A DNA stretch of 25,079 bases, from positions 1-25,079 of IMG/VR virus record IMGVR_UViG_3300032287_001649; one strand, written 5' to 3'. Positions 1 through 7,849 of this stretch are shown here, in pieces (within the stretch, counting starts at the first letter, position 1; every line of letters starts with the position of its first letter). The translations under genes were made by a program, and so were the position numbers. The stretch is from a virus. Under the pieces are notes generated by a model. It worked only from the letters and a program-made list of their open reading frames with translations. It had not been told where the DNA came from and ran no database searches.

Positions 1-497
1 TCTACACGCTTCCTAGGGCTATCTGAATCAACATGGAGGAACCGAATCTTGTCACGCTGTCCACGCTTAAACGGCTTCCACATATCGTCAATGCCTAATT
101 CAAAAACATATGTAGGGGTATCAATACCAGAATTGCGAATAGCATCAACAGAAAACTGATTACCTACCCAAATTTCATCAAAGGTTTTCATTGTTGGAAT
201 CCACCAATCCCAGACCTTTGTAGCTTCTAAATATGTGCCATTAATCTTATATTGATGGTCAAAATGCTTTCTAAATCCTGGCTGACGAAAATCCTGTCCT
301 GTGACTGGATGATGCCATTCAGGTTCCATATAAAACATCTGAACCTGTGCATAAGGCGAATTCTTTACAACCGAAAGTTTTTCACCGTTATAGGTAAAGT
401 TATTAAAGTGTTTAACAATGTTTGTATAGCCATAGGCGTAGCCAAAGATATTAACAGCATCAATGATGTGCTGATCGGTATGGATTGAAAACTTCAC
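1..497 (-). CDS. Glycosyltransferase, GT-B-like, N-terminal part (cut by left edge)
   Basis: The reading frame is open from a GTG at 497 to the left edge, about 165 residues, and was translated by hand. It begins MKFSIHTDQHIIDAVNI. The most telling part is DEIWVGNQFSVDAIRNSGI followed by DTPTYVFELGID, which matches the hinge of GT-B glycosyltransferases of the GT4/GT1 type, where a 'deiw-p-S-f' segment leads to 'GI-pv-v-p-GvD'. The donor-binding domain lies beyond the window. A TAG just upstream in frame leaves GTG 497 as the only start, and it overlaps the methyltransferase stop in a GTGA. The family is inferred from this pattern alone; the acceptor and sugar are unknown. It is the last visible gene of a sugar-related group around recA. 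Confidence 0.7.
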   Translation of the reverse strand, partial: MKFSIHTDQHIIDAVNIFGYAYGYTNIVKHFNNFTYNGEKLSVVKNSPYAQVQMFYMEPEWHHPVTGQDFRQPGFRKHFDHQYKINGTYLEATKVWDWWIPTMKTFDEIWVGNQFSVDAIRNSGIDTPTYVFELGIDDMWKPFKRGQRDKIRFLHVDSDSPRKRV

Positions 498-1138
498 ACA
501 TTCGCTCTAAATATCATTCGTGATGGATTACTCAATGGGATATTCACGATATTCTTAAACCCAATATCGCTCATAACACCATGAACAGCTAATGGGTTTA
601 AACCCCAGTAATTGCTTCCATCATTATTTAATTCTTTCCCTACATAATAACGAGCTGCAGGAACATTGACATCAAGCATGTCAATGACTGTTTCAACATA
701 AATCACATCTTTACAGACAGTCTTGACCTTTTCTAAGTATTCAATTGGATTCTTTGCGTGATACAAAATACCAAGCATCAGTACAATATCAAACTTACCC
801 AGATTCTTTTCTGGGAGTTCTTCAATACTGGAAACAACCTTTTCAACACTTGAGTTAAGATGTTTATGAGCATAATCAAAACCCTTATCCTGACTCCAGT
901 CATCTTGTTCTTCCCAGATGATTTTGTCACAAGCAACCACCCGTTTTGCATTGCGCTTCTCACAAGCAAAAGAATAGTAACCATCCCAGGCACCAAGATC
1001 TAAAACAGACAACCCCGACATATCCTCTGGAAGGTTGAGCTTCCCTAATGTTTCATCAGAGTCATAGTTAGCCCCAGGGGTTATAACATCCCCAAGATCA
1101 ATCCTATGCCACCATTTAATTGAATCTAATTCATTCAT
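494..1138 (-). CDS. SAM-dependent methyltransferase, CmoB/DUF1698-like
   Basis: A 214-residue class I methyltransferase. Motif I is VLDLGAWDGYYSF (residues 45-57), followed by an acidic residue at the end of the second strand in VVACDK. FDIVLMLGILYHAKNP is the post-motif segment. The N-terminal WHRIDLGDVITPG (residues 10-22) resembles the 'WHHSIDLG-G-iTPG' stretch of CmoB, the tRNA U34 carboxymethyltransferase family, and of the related DUF1698 methyltransferases often found beside glycosyltransferases. The start ATG overlaps the recA-like stop in an ATGA, and its own stop overlaps the next glycosyltransferase. Given those neighbours, sugar, nucleotide or tRNA methylation are all possible; the family is clear and the substrate is not. 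Confidence 0.87.
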   Translation of the reverse strand: MNELDSIKWWHRIDLGDVITPGANYDSDETLGKLNLPEDMSGLSVLDLGAWDGYYSFACEKRNAKRVVACDKIIWEEQDDWSQDKGFDYAHKHLNSSVEKVVSSIEELPEKNLGKFDIVLMLGILYHAKNPIEYLEKVKTVCKDVIYVETVIDMLDVNVPAARYYVGKELNNDGSNYWGLNPLAVHGVMSDIGFKNIVNIPLSNPSRMIFRANV

Positions 1139-2049
1139 GCGTTTATGCGCTTGAGTATTTCCTTAGTTTGCTTATCGGTTAACTCAATTGCTCCCATACC
1201 ATTCCACTTGCTCTCTTCATAGCTGTACCAGGCACCCTTGCGCTGGATAATATCCATCTCAATTGCAATATCAATAATTTCACGATATTGATCAATTCGC
1301 CCCTCTTGTGGGAGAACATAATAATAACCCGTTGCGCCGATTGTGGGAATCTGTTTTGTTTTTTCAACAGTCCAGGTTGCTCGTTGCGAGGTAATCATAT
1401 TGTTCTCTTCACGCTCCATTTCGCCCTTTGACATAGAGAGAAACAGCTTAACAATGTTGTGCATGTTATGGTGAACCGTATTGCCCATCTTGGCTTTTGT
1501 CACCGCAAACATTCCACTCAAGTCAACTGTTTGGTGAGCAACGAATAACATGATGTTGCGCTCCTTATGGAGATAGTTCACCAGCTTTTGCAACAGGTAG
1601 CCTTGTGAGCGTGATTGCAAGCCCATTGCCTTACCACCCTCAGGCTTGTCGTAGAACTCTTCCTTGATGATGTTAGACAGTGAGTCAAACAAAAAGATAT
1701 GCTTCTCCTTATCATCTGTCAGATACCCGATCAGGTTCTTCATGATGTCTTCTACAACCGTTGACTGAATAATCACCACATCATCAATGTTGATCCCGCA
1801 CTTGGCAGCATACGCATCATTATAAGAAGACTCTGAGTCAATAATGACTGGTCGGTACCCAAGCTTTTGGGCTTCGGCAATAATCCGAAAACACATAGTA
1901 GTTTTACCCACCGAAGGCGTACCCCAAAACAAGTGAGTCGCACCAGTATTTAAACCGCCACCCAAAGCCCGATTTAAACCGATACTGGGGGTTGGAATAA
2001 CATCGTGAATAGGCATTGTGTCGCCTTTTCTTTTGTCTACAATTAACAT
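1135..2049 (-). CDS. RecA/UvsX-like recombinase
   Basis: A 304-residue RecA-fold ATPase. Walker A is GTPSVGKT (residues 43-50) and Walker B is HIFLFDSL (about 117-124). The Glu of DSESSYNDAYAAKCGI (E73) sits where RecA has its catalytic 'DAEHALD' Glu. The C-terminal half is strongly RecA-like: EIIDIAIEMDIIQRKGAW then YSYEE and GMGA match RecA 'Eiidlave-gii-ksGaWysy-g--iGqG'. It should form ATP-dependent filaments on single-stranded DNA for strand exchange and recombination-linked replication. It lacks RecA's long C-terminal domain, as phage versions usually do. ATG 2049 has AAGGAG directly upstream; a second Met at residue 12 is less likely. It stands between the nucleotidyltransferase and the methyltransferase, overlapping the latter by four bases. 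Confidence 0.92.
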   Translation of the reverse strand: MLIVDKRKGDTMPIHDVIPTPSIGLNRALGGGLNTGATHLFWGTPSVGKTTMCFRIIAEAQKLGYRPVIIDSESSYNDAYAAKCGINIDDVVIIQSTVVEDIMKNLIGYLTDDKEKHIFLFDSLSNIIKEEFYDKPEGGKAMGLQSRSQGYLLQKLVNYLHKERNIMLFVAHQTVDLSGMFAVTKAKMGNTVHHNMHNIVKLFLSMSKGEMEREENNMITSQRATWTVEKTKQIPTIGATGYYYVLPQEGRIDQYREIIDIAIEMDIIQRKGAWYSYEESKWNGMGAIELTDKQTKEILKRINA

Positions 2050-2053
2050 ATTT

Positions 2054-2059
2054 CTCCTT
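2054..2059 (-). promoter_or_regulatory. Ribosome binding site of the recA-like gene
   Basis: On the minus strand the sequence reads AAGGAG four bases before ATG 2049. It shares bases with the TAA stop of the upstream nucleotidyltransferase. This favours ATG 2049 over the internal ATG eleven codons later. Confidence 0.7.
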
Positions 2060-2493
2060 TATTGAAACATTCTATCTAAAATTCTTGCTTTAATAATTGT
2101 TGTTGAAATCTCTTCTGTATACGGAACGAACACAACCTTGATATTGCGCTCATCCAACCACTCCTGGGTAAAGCCCATTTGTTTGTGATAGTCTTTATTT
2201 TCCCAGTCGGAACCAACAACGATTAGATCAGGTTTTGCCTCTAGAATAGCAGGTTTTGAATCAGCTCCACCTGTATTGATGATAACTTTATCAACCCATT
2301 TGCATGAAGCGACCACTTCCATTCTTTCAAGCAAATCACAAATTGGTGGTTCTTTATAGACAGAGACAAATTCACTTGGGTTTACAGAGACAACAACTTC
2401 TCCATCAATACCAGCCAAACCCCTACACTTCTTTAGCAACCTCACATGACCTGAGTGAAAGAGGTCAAATGTACCGCCAGTATATACAATCAT
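2059..2493 (-). CDS. Cytidylyltransferase-family nucleotidyltransferase (TagD/RfaE-like)
   Basis: A 144-residue protein, the usual length of a single-domain cytidylyltransferase. It opens with GGTFDLFHSGHVRLL (residues 6-20), which holds the HxGH nucleotide-binding motif at 13-16, and ends with ISTTIIKARI, the counterpart of the 'ISTTxI' signature. DLIVVGSDW (about residues 90-98) matches the family's 'd-lvVG-D' strand. Family members join CTP or ATP to a phosphorylated polyol or sugar (glycerol-3-phosphate, or heptose-1-phosphate) and release pyrophosphate. Which substrate is used cannot be told from the sequence. The start overlaps the glycosyltransferase 2 stop in an ATGA, so the two are probably co-translated and may act in one pathway. 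Confidence 0.88.
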   Translation of the reverse strand: MIVYTGGTFDLFHSGHVRLLKKCRGLAGIDGEVVVSVNPSEFVSVYKEPPICDLLERMEVVASCKWVDKVIINTGGADSKPAILEAKPDLIVVGSDWENKDYHKQMGFTQEWLDERNIKVVFVPYTEEISTTIIKARILDRMFQ

Positions 2494-3212
2494 TTATTCT
2501 CCAATGAAGAGGTAACAAAAGTCCATTTGTTAGCATTGTAGAAAGTAAATCTATCTACATTGTTAACATCCGCTAGCGCATCTGAGTACGCCAGCATTAC
2601 ATCATCAAACCCCTTAAACTCATATAGGTTAGTATCATTAACAAGCACTGTTGGAATGTTTGGGATAGATACCGTCTTGCAGTTGATACCAGACCAAGCT
2701 AGAACATTTCTTGAATCTAGATTCTTAACCCCAATTCTATAATCCATCACTTCTCTTTTCCATATATTCATACTTGCAAGCGTTGTTGCAATTAAAAACG
2801 ATTTATCATTTAACTTATTTATCAACTCAGCCATTGTACCAGAAAAACCAGGCACTACCTCGCCAGAATATGGCGCAAATTGCATAATTCTATCTACACC
2901 ATTTAGCATTGGCATAATTGCATCTATTGCCCCTGGAAGAATGATGTCGTCATCTCCAACAACCCAAACATACTCTGATGTTCCAGCAGTTATTCCGTAT
3001 AAACAGTTACCATCGCAACCTATATTCTGTTTTCTTGCTGAGTACTCAGTAACATAATTTTTGTATTTAGAGACTATATTACTTGCGTAGCGTTCTTGGT
3101 CGTTATCTGAAACAATTATCTCTAAATTTGTATTAAATTGAGAGACAATGCTGTTCAAGCAAGCATCTAATGAATCTCTCCTGTATGTTGGGATATAGAT
3201 GGTTAGATTCAT
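2490..3212 (-). CDS. Family 2 (GT-A) glycosyltransferase
   Basis: A 240-residue protein with the N-terminal Rossmann-like GT-A start LTIYIPTYRRDSLDACLNSI (residues 3-22), a nucleotide-binding strand EIIVSDND, and the metal-binding acidic cluster VVGDDDIILPG (Asp87-89). These fit GT2-family enzymes, which transfer a sugar from a nucleotide-sugar. No membrane segment is visible, so it should be cytosolic. The C-terminal 130 residues show no catalytic base motif that I recognise. It starts with ATG three bases after the polymerase stop and overlaps the nucleotidyltransferase start by four bases. Acceptor candidates are virion proteins, phage DNA or host cell-wall precursors; nothing in the sequence decides among them. 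Confidence 0.88.
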   Translation of the reverse strand: MNLTIYIPTYRRDSLDACLNSIVSQFNTNLEIIVSDNDQERYASNIVSKYKNYVTEYSARKQNIGCDGNCLYGITAGTSEYVWVVGDDDIILPGAIDAIMPMLNGVDRIMQFAPYSGEVVPGFSGTMAELINKLNDKSFLIATTLASMNIWKREVMDYRIGVKNLDSRNVLAWSGINCKTVSIPNIPTVLVNDTNLYEFKGFDDVMLAYSDALADVNNVDRFTFYNANKWTFVTSSLENK

Positions 3213-3215
3213 TAA

Positions 3216-6200
3216 CTATGCAGTTGCCTTTATTAAATTTTTGCGTTCAATATAATTCTCAATTGAAATTATAGCAGAGTCAGAATCTACCTTGTACGAA
3301 TCCAATCTACCTAAAACATCTTTTTCTTCAATTTTAGAAAGCCTAGCTGCATACCATTGTCCCTGTTTAATAACAGATTTCAATTTCGCATACGGTCTAG
3401 GGAATATAACAACTTTAAATATCTGCTGTCCATCCCAGCAATACAGGTTTGCCATTGTCTTATCTTTAGCTGTAGTAAACACTCTAGAATGCATAATATA
3501 CATAAGAGTCTTTTCCTCACCGATATGACCCAGCCCAGTATCGTACAACCAGTTATATTCGTGATTGTCACCCTTTTGTCTTAGCATAATAAACTTATGC
3601 AAATCAGTGTCAACGAAATTGTACGCATCACAGAATGAATGAAGTGTTCTATCCCCGATTAACGCATAGACATAATCTCTATTAGATAGCTCTGTATCTC
3701 TACTTGCAAACACAGTTGATGAGCCAGAGTAATCTTCAAATTCAATTCTTAAATATTGCGGTGTTTTCTTTGTTGACCTAACAATTGCTTTAATCAATGT
3801 CAAAGGTGAGTTGATTTCATGGAAATCAGCAAGGTTGCCAACGAATTCATCCATTTCATTCTTCTCTTCACCAGCCTTAATTGAAAACCCCAGGATTGGC
3901 AAGTAATACCTTTCATGCTGATACTGAGAGACATGACCTAGCGATGCATAAGCCCCGACCTTTTCAAGATTTTCTCTCAATGGTGCTTTAACAGCAGACT
4001 TAGAGCATTTATTATTAAATTCATCAAGACAGGTGAATGGTCTTTTTGTCTCAATCTCCTTAATAGCAGCCTTACCACATCCAGCGATGTTCGCAAGACC
4101 GAATCTAATCGCATCAAGACCAGTACTGCTATCGGTAGTAAAATACTCTTCTGAGTAGTTGACATCAGGTGGAAGAATTGGAATACCAATTCTTTGAGCT
4201 TCCATTAAGTATGCAGTAATCTTTTCAGCCGAATCTTCGTTATACAGAAGAGACCAAATAAACTCAAGTGGATAATTAACCTTCAACCACATTGTCTGAT
4301 ACGACAGCATTGAATATGCTACAGCATGTGATTTATTGAACATATATAGAGCAGACATTTCAAACTCAGACCAGATTTGCCTTGCCTCTGCTTTTGGAAT
4401 GATTGCATTATTGACAAACTTATCTTTAAACTCTTTAAATTCCTTAACATCTCTTTTCTTTCCGATAATCTTTCTTAGCTTATCTGCATCTGACCATGTA
4501 AAACCCGAGAGCTTTACTGACATCTGCATCAATTGTTCTTGAAAAATTACTGTACCATATGTCTCTTCCAAGATCTCTTTTACTGATTCATCAGGGAAGT
4601 ATGGCTGAGCAAATCCTTTTTTGCAATCAATATATTTTTGACCCTGAGAAAGAAGAGCACCTGGTCTTACTAGAGCATTAGACACAACAAGATCATTAAA
4701 ATTATCAATACCCATTCTCTCAATAAGATTTCTATAAGCAGCCGCATCGGTCTGGAACACACCTACGGTATTACCATCATTAAAGTTTTTAAAGACTAAT
4801 TCATCGTCAAGCATTAGCGACTCAGCCTCTACATCCTTGCCTGTACGCTCTTTAATCTTCGCTAGACAATCTTTAATTACAGATACGGTCTTTAGACCCA
4901 AAATGTCAACTTTAATAAGCCCAACAGATTCTGCATCCGTCATGTCAAAAGCAGTAACGGTTACACGCTCACCACCGTCTGTTTCTTTTCTAGTTTCAAT
5001 TGGGCATACTTCATTTAATGGAATAGATGAAACAACCATTCCAGCAGCGTGTACGCCTGTATTGCGAACACGACCCTCTAATCTCTTTGCAAGCTTTGGA
5101 ACATCGGGATATTTGTTGCAGAATACTTTGCCCTTTGGTGATTCAATCAATTCCTCAATTGTCTCAAAAAACTGAGTGACATTGTTTGTTTCATCATAAG
5201 GAACCTGGAGAACTCTAGCGACATCTTTTACAGCAGACTTTGCCTTGAATGTTCCAAATGTTGTAATAGCAGCAACATTATCTTTCCCCCATCGCTGTCT
5301 GAGATATTCTTTAATCTCACCTCTGCGCTTATCTTCAAAGTCCAAGTCAATGTCGGGGTAGTCATTTCGCTCGGGATTAATAAATCTAGCAAATAGTAAG
5401 TTATATTTGATTGGATCTACTTTTGATATATTTAGTAGGTACGCAAGTAAGCTACCGCCAACAGAACCTCTGCCAGTACCACGCCCAATATTATTAGCAT
5501 CAGCCCATGAGATTAAGTCCCATACCATCAAGAAGTAGTCAGAAAAACCCAATCCCTTAATAATCTCTAGCTCTTCATTAAGTCTTTCTTTGTATTCATC
5601 ACTGAGTCCAAGCTCTTTTAGTCTAAATTCAGATACTTCTCGCAAGTAATCATCTGAGTCAAGTGACTTAATATATTTTGGAAGAAGGTTGCGCCTCTTT
5701 GCAATTTCCGCACTACATTTATGAGCAACTTCCAATGTATTCTCAAACAAATCCGTTCTGTCATAGCCAACTTCTTTGAACCAGGATTGAACAGTAGTAG
5801 CGTTTGCGATGTATGGATTGATATCATCAAATCTTAAAAATCTATTTGGATACATGTGGTTAACCTTGCTCAACACATCAGATCCAACTGTATTGATTGT
5901 TGCAAGACTATCTTTAGCCGCATTTGTAGCGCTGGCACCGAGGCTTGGATACTGGGAAATAAGTAGGAGAACTTCTTCACACCCCTTGTCTTCATGCGTA
6001 GGGAAATGGCAATCGGCAGTCGCTAAAGCCTTCTTTCCGAATGTAGAAGCAAGATCAAGCAATCCATCGTTAATTTCCTTTGGATTCCACGCCTGTAGTT
6101 CATAATAAAAATCATCTTTAAATATCTTAATGAATCGCTCCGACAACTGCTCTGCCCTGGAGTAATCACCAGCTTCTATAGCTTTTGATATAGCACTTCC

Positions 6201-6614
6201 TCTACAGCCCGACAATGCAATTACATCATCATCAACCAAGTCCTCAAGAAGTTCAAAGTCAATTCTTGGCTTGTAATAGAAGTTATCCTGCCAGCCGATC
6301 TGAGACATTTTGAATAGTTTATTGAGCCCTTGATTGTTCTTGGCAAGAAGAATCAAGTGAAATCTTTCGCTCTTATCATCGCTATCATTTTTTACTGACG
6401 GTACAAAGTATGATTCAACACCGAACAATGGTCTTACATTATTCTTCTTACATGCATCTTGAAATCTTAAAACACCGCCCATTGTTCCATGATCAGTGAT
6501 AGCAGCAGCGAATTGACCATTTGAGCTTGAAATCTGTGCGATCTCTTCGGGCGTTGACATTCCATCCAGTAGCGAGTGCTCGCTATGGCAGTGCAGGTGA
6601 ACAAAATCTGTCAC
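3216..6614 (-). CDS. dnaE: DNA polymerase III alpha subunit (family C, DnaE-like) with PHP domain
   Basis: A 1132-residue replicative polymerase. The N-terminal PHP domain (about 1-240) keeps all metal ligands expected of an active domain: H6, H8, D17, H42, E67, H86, C137, D201 and H203. The polymerase core shows GRGTGRGSVGGSLLAYLL (377-394). The catalytic aspartates are D421 and D423 in PDIDLDFEDKRR, and D570 in GLIKVDILGLK. GTVIFQEQLMQMS and FNKSHAVAYSMLSYQT are typical fingers segments. A helix-hairpin-helix (RFGLANIAGCGKAAIKEIE) follows, then an OB-like C-terminal part. It starts with GTG immediately after the nucleotidase TAA, supported by GGAG six bases upstream. A full-length bacterial-type polymerase III replaces the family A or B enzyme common in phages; no intein interrupts it. 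Confidence 0.96.
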   Translation of the reverse strand: MTDFVHLHCHSEHSLLDGMSTPEEIAQISSSNGQFAAAITDHGTMGGVLRFQDACKKNNVRPLFGVESYFVPSVKNDSDDKSERFHLILLAKNNQGLNKLFKMSQIGWQDNFYYKPRIDFELLEDLVDDDVIALSGCRGSAISKAIEAGDYSRAEQLSERFIKIFKDDFYYELQAWNPKEINDGLLDLASTFGKKALATADCHFPTHEDKGCEEVLLLISQYPSLGASATNAAKDSLATINTVGSDVLSKVNHMYPNRFLRFDDINPYIANATTVQSWFKEVGYDRTDLFENTLEVAHKCSAEIAKRRNLLPKYIKSLDSDDYLREVSEFRLKELGLSDEYKERLNEELEIIKGLGFSDYFLMVWDLISWADANNIGRGTGRGSVGGSLLAYLLNISKVDPIKYNLLFARFINPERNDYPDIDLDFEDKRRGEIKEYLRQRWGKDNVAAITTFGTFKAKSAVKDVARVLQVPYDETNNVTQFFETIEELIESPKGKVFCNKYPDVPKLAKRLEGRVRNTGVHAAGMVVSSIPLNEVCPIETRKETDGGERVTVTAFDMTDAESVGLIKVDILGLKTVSVIKDCLAKIKERTGKDVEAESLMLDDELVFKNFNDGNTVGVFQTDAAAYRNLIERMGIDNFNDLVVSNALVRPGALLSQGQKYIDCKKGFAQPYFPDESVKEILEETYGTVIFQEQLMQMSVKLSGFTWSDADKLRKIIGKKRDVKEFKEFKDKFVNNAIIPKAEARQIWSEFEMSALYMFNKSHAVAYSMLSYQTMWLKVNYPLEFIWSLLYNEDSAEKITAYLMEAQRIGIPILPPDVNYSEEYFTTDSSTGLDAIRFGLANIAGCGKAAIKEIETKRPFTCLDEFNNKCSKSAVKAPLRENLEKVGAYASLGHVSQYQHERYYLPILGFSIKAGEEKNEMDEFVGNLADFHEINSPLTLIKAIVRSTKKTPQYLRIEFEDYSGSSTVFASRDTELSNRDYVYALIGDRTLHSFCDAYNFVDTDLHKFIMLRQKGDNHEYNWLYDTGLGHIGEEKTLMYIMHSRVFTTAKDKTMANLYCWDGQQIFKVVIFPRPYAKLKSVIKQGQWYAARLSKIEEKDVLGRLDSYKVDSDSAIISIENYIERKNLIKATA

Positions 6615-7142
6615 TTAAATCTCCAAATCGTAGAGTGTTTCAATACAAGGTACTTCATTCCAGAATGGCTTATTGTACCACGCTTTTCTGAGGTAGCAGT
6701 TAATCCCATGATCTCTTAGCGAGATAACTTCGTAAGGGTTATCTTCAACAGCAAAGATGGGATCTAACTTAGATATAACTTCATGCTTCTCATTTATTTT
6801 GGCAAATGTAGGTATTAATGTATTAATACCCCATCCATCAAGCCAGGGCTCCGTCATGCTTACTGAAGCTTCTGATCGCCTTGCAGTTACAATGTGAATA
6901 TCAACATCATCGGAAAACCATTTATTGACTTGATACCATGCGTCTTCAAATGGCTTTATATTTTTCCAGAATAGTTTATCTGAAAATAACTTTAAAGCGT
7001 TTTCATCTTTTGTATCGCTAATTAACCAGCTACTATAGTCTTCATTGTCTACACCAAATGTGTACCACAAATAATCCGTTATTGCAGAATCAATGTCGGC
7101 AATTACGCCATCAAGGTCAAGAGCGATAGTTTTACGCTTCAC
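6615..7142 (-). CDS. HAD-family 5'(3')-deoxyribonucleotidase (NT5C-like)
   Basis: A 175-residue HAD hydrolase. Motif I is ALDLDGVIAD with nucleophile D9 and acid/base D11. Motif II is the Thr of HIVTARR. Motif III is a Lys ahead of IFAVEDNPYEV with the Glu-Asp pair. Length and the 'DLDGV' and 'vEDnP' patterns fit the C-type 5' nucleotidase family, which removes phosphate from (deoxy)nucleoside monophosphates. Next to the polymerase, a job in adjusting nucleotide pools is likely; a sugar-phosphate phosphatase serving the downstream glycosyltransferases is a less likely alternative. It starts with GTG, preceded by AAAGGA, and its stop abuts the polymerase start. Confidence 0.85.
   Translation of the reverse strand: MKRKTIALDLDGVIADIDSAITDYLWYTFGVDNEDYSSWLISDTKDENALKLFSDKLFWKNIKPFEDAWYQVNKWFSDDVDIHIVTARRSEASVSMTEPWLDGWGINTLIPTFAKINEKHEVISKLDPIFAVEDNPYEVISLRDHGINCYLRKAWYNKPFWNEVPCIETLYDLEI
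6621..6624 (-). promoter_or_regulatory. Ribosome binding site of the polymerase
   Basis: GGAG on the minus strand, six bases before GTG 6614 and inside the last codons of the nucleotidase gene. It supports the GTG start, which puts the conserved VHLHCH of the PHP domain at residues 5-10 as in other DnaE proteins. Confidence 0.65.
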
Positions 7143-7159
7143 AAAAATCCTTTGTCAAA

Positions 7160-7181
7160 GGGGAGGGGTTTCCCCCTCCCC
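7160..7181 (-). terminator. GC-rich GAAA-tetraloop hairpin, possible attenuator or RNA stabiliser
   Basis: On the minus strand GGGGAGGGG, a GAAA loop and CCCCTCCCC form a perfect 9-bp stem in otherwise AT-rich DNA. Only UUU follows directly, then the AAAGGA ribosome site of the nucleotidase, so as a Rho-independent terminator it is weak. It may end part of the transcripts after the abundant protein encoded at 7194-7841, or block 3' decay of that message. The stem is directly visible; the function is inferred. Confidence 0.6.
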
Positions 7182-7193
7182 AATTTACAATTT

Positions 7194-7841
7194 TTACCAA
7201 GTATCCTTGCCCAACTCACCAGTTGTCAAGAAGATTTGTTGCTTCTCATATGGAAGTGTCATGTAGACATTTTCCAAGTCATGCATTGGCATGTCTGCAA
7301 CGCCCTTTGGCACTTCTGATACGCTCAGCGGAATAAGGCTGTAGTTTGTATCCGATGCTGATGAACCAGTTCGGGAATACTTGTACTCTCGGTCCATAAT
7401 GGTACCGAACTCCTTAGCGTATTCAATCAGTGTAAGACCAACATGGCGTTGATTGAAAGTGGTGTCAAGGATACGAGGTTCCCATACTCCTGGCTCAACT
7501 TCAACTACGATATTGATAAGCAAGTGAGGCTTAGCTCTCCATGCCTTGTCCTTAACTGACTGTTCACTAGCCCAGCAACGATAGTTGTACTTCTCAAATG
7601 AAGCGGTAGATGCAACTCTCCACTTCCAGTTAATTGGTGAAGTTACAACTGGAACTGTAATACCAGTTCCAACCTCTTCTGTGAAGTTTGAAGCATCCTC
7701 TGTGAGCTCTTGACGGAAGCGAATCCTGAATGAATCGCCCGACTGAAGAGTAAAGTATTTCTTTACTCCCGATTTTGCGCCTTGAGTTGGTGCTACTGCA
7801 CTCTCAAGGTCTTTTAGGGTTTTAAGTGATTGAAATGACAT
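7194..7841 (-). CDS. Replication-module protein, possible single-strand DNA-binding protein
   Basis: A 215-residue soluble protein that I do not recognise with certainty. It has no signal peptide, membrane segment or catalytic motif. It is rich in aromatic and basic residues (INWKWRVAS, KYNYRCWAS, WRAKPHLLINIVVE, TTFNQRHVGLTL), and a β-rich middle section is bounded by FRIRFRQEL and NYSLIPLSV, as an OB-fold single-strand binding protein might be. The acidic C-terminal tail usual for SSB is missing; the end is GELGKDTW. Its place between the primase and the polymerase module, the strong AGGAG six bases before the ATG, and the hairpin behind it suggest a highly made replication protein. The SSB idea is inference from context and composition. 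Confidence 0.8.
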   Translation of the reverse strand: MSFQSLKTLKDLESAVAPTQGAKSGVKKYFTLQSGDSFRIRFRQELTEDASNFTEEVGTGITVPVVTSPINWKWRVASTASFEKYNYRCWASEQSVKDKAWRAKPHLLINIVVEVEPGVWEPRILDTTFNQRHVGLTLIEYAKEFGTIMDREYKYSRTGSSASDTNYSLIPLSVSEVPKGVADMPMHDLENVYMTLPYEKQQIFLTTGELGKDTW

Positions 7842-7849
7842 ATTGTCTC

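Noticed and set aside
252-488. Open frame of 78 residues on the plus strand
   Set aside because: It is opposite the glycosyltransferase frame running to the left edge, which carries a recognisable family motif.
4837-5175. Open frame of 112 residues on the plus strand
   Set aside because: It is opposite the conserved polymerase core, whose catalytic motifs are unbroken; a shadow frame.
3216-6614. Intein or frameshift in the polymerase gene
   Set aside because: All core motifs follow in order with normal spacing and no extra block or frame change.
7150-7160. CTTTGTCAAAG palindrome as an operator
   Set aside because: Five-base arms with a single central base next to the larger hairpin; too short to support alone.
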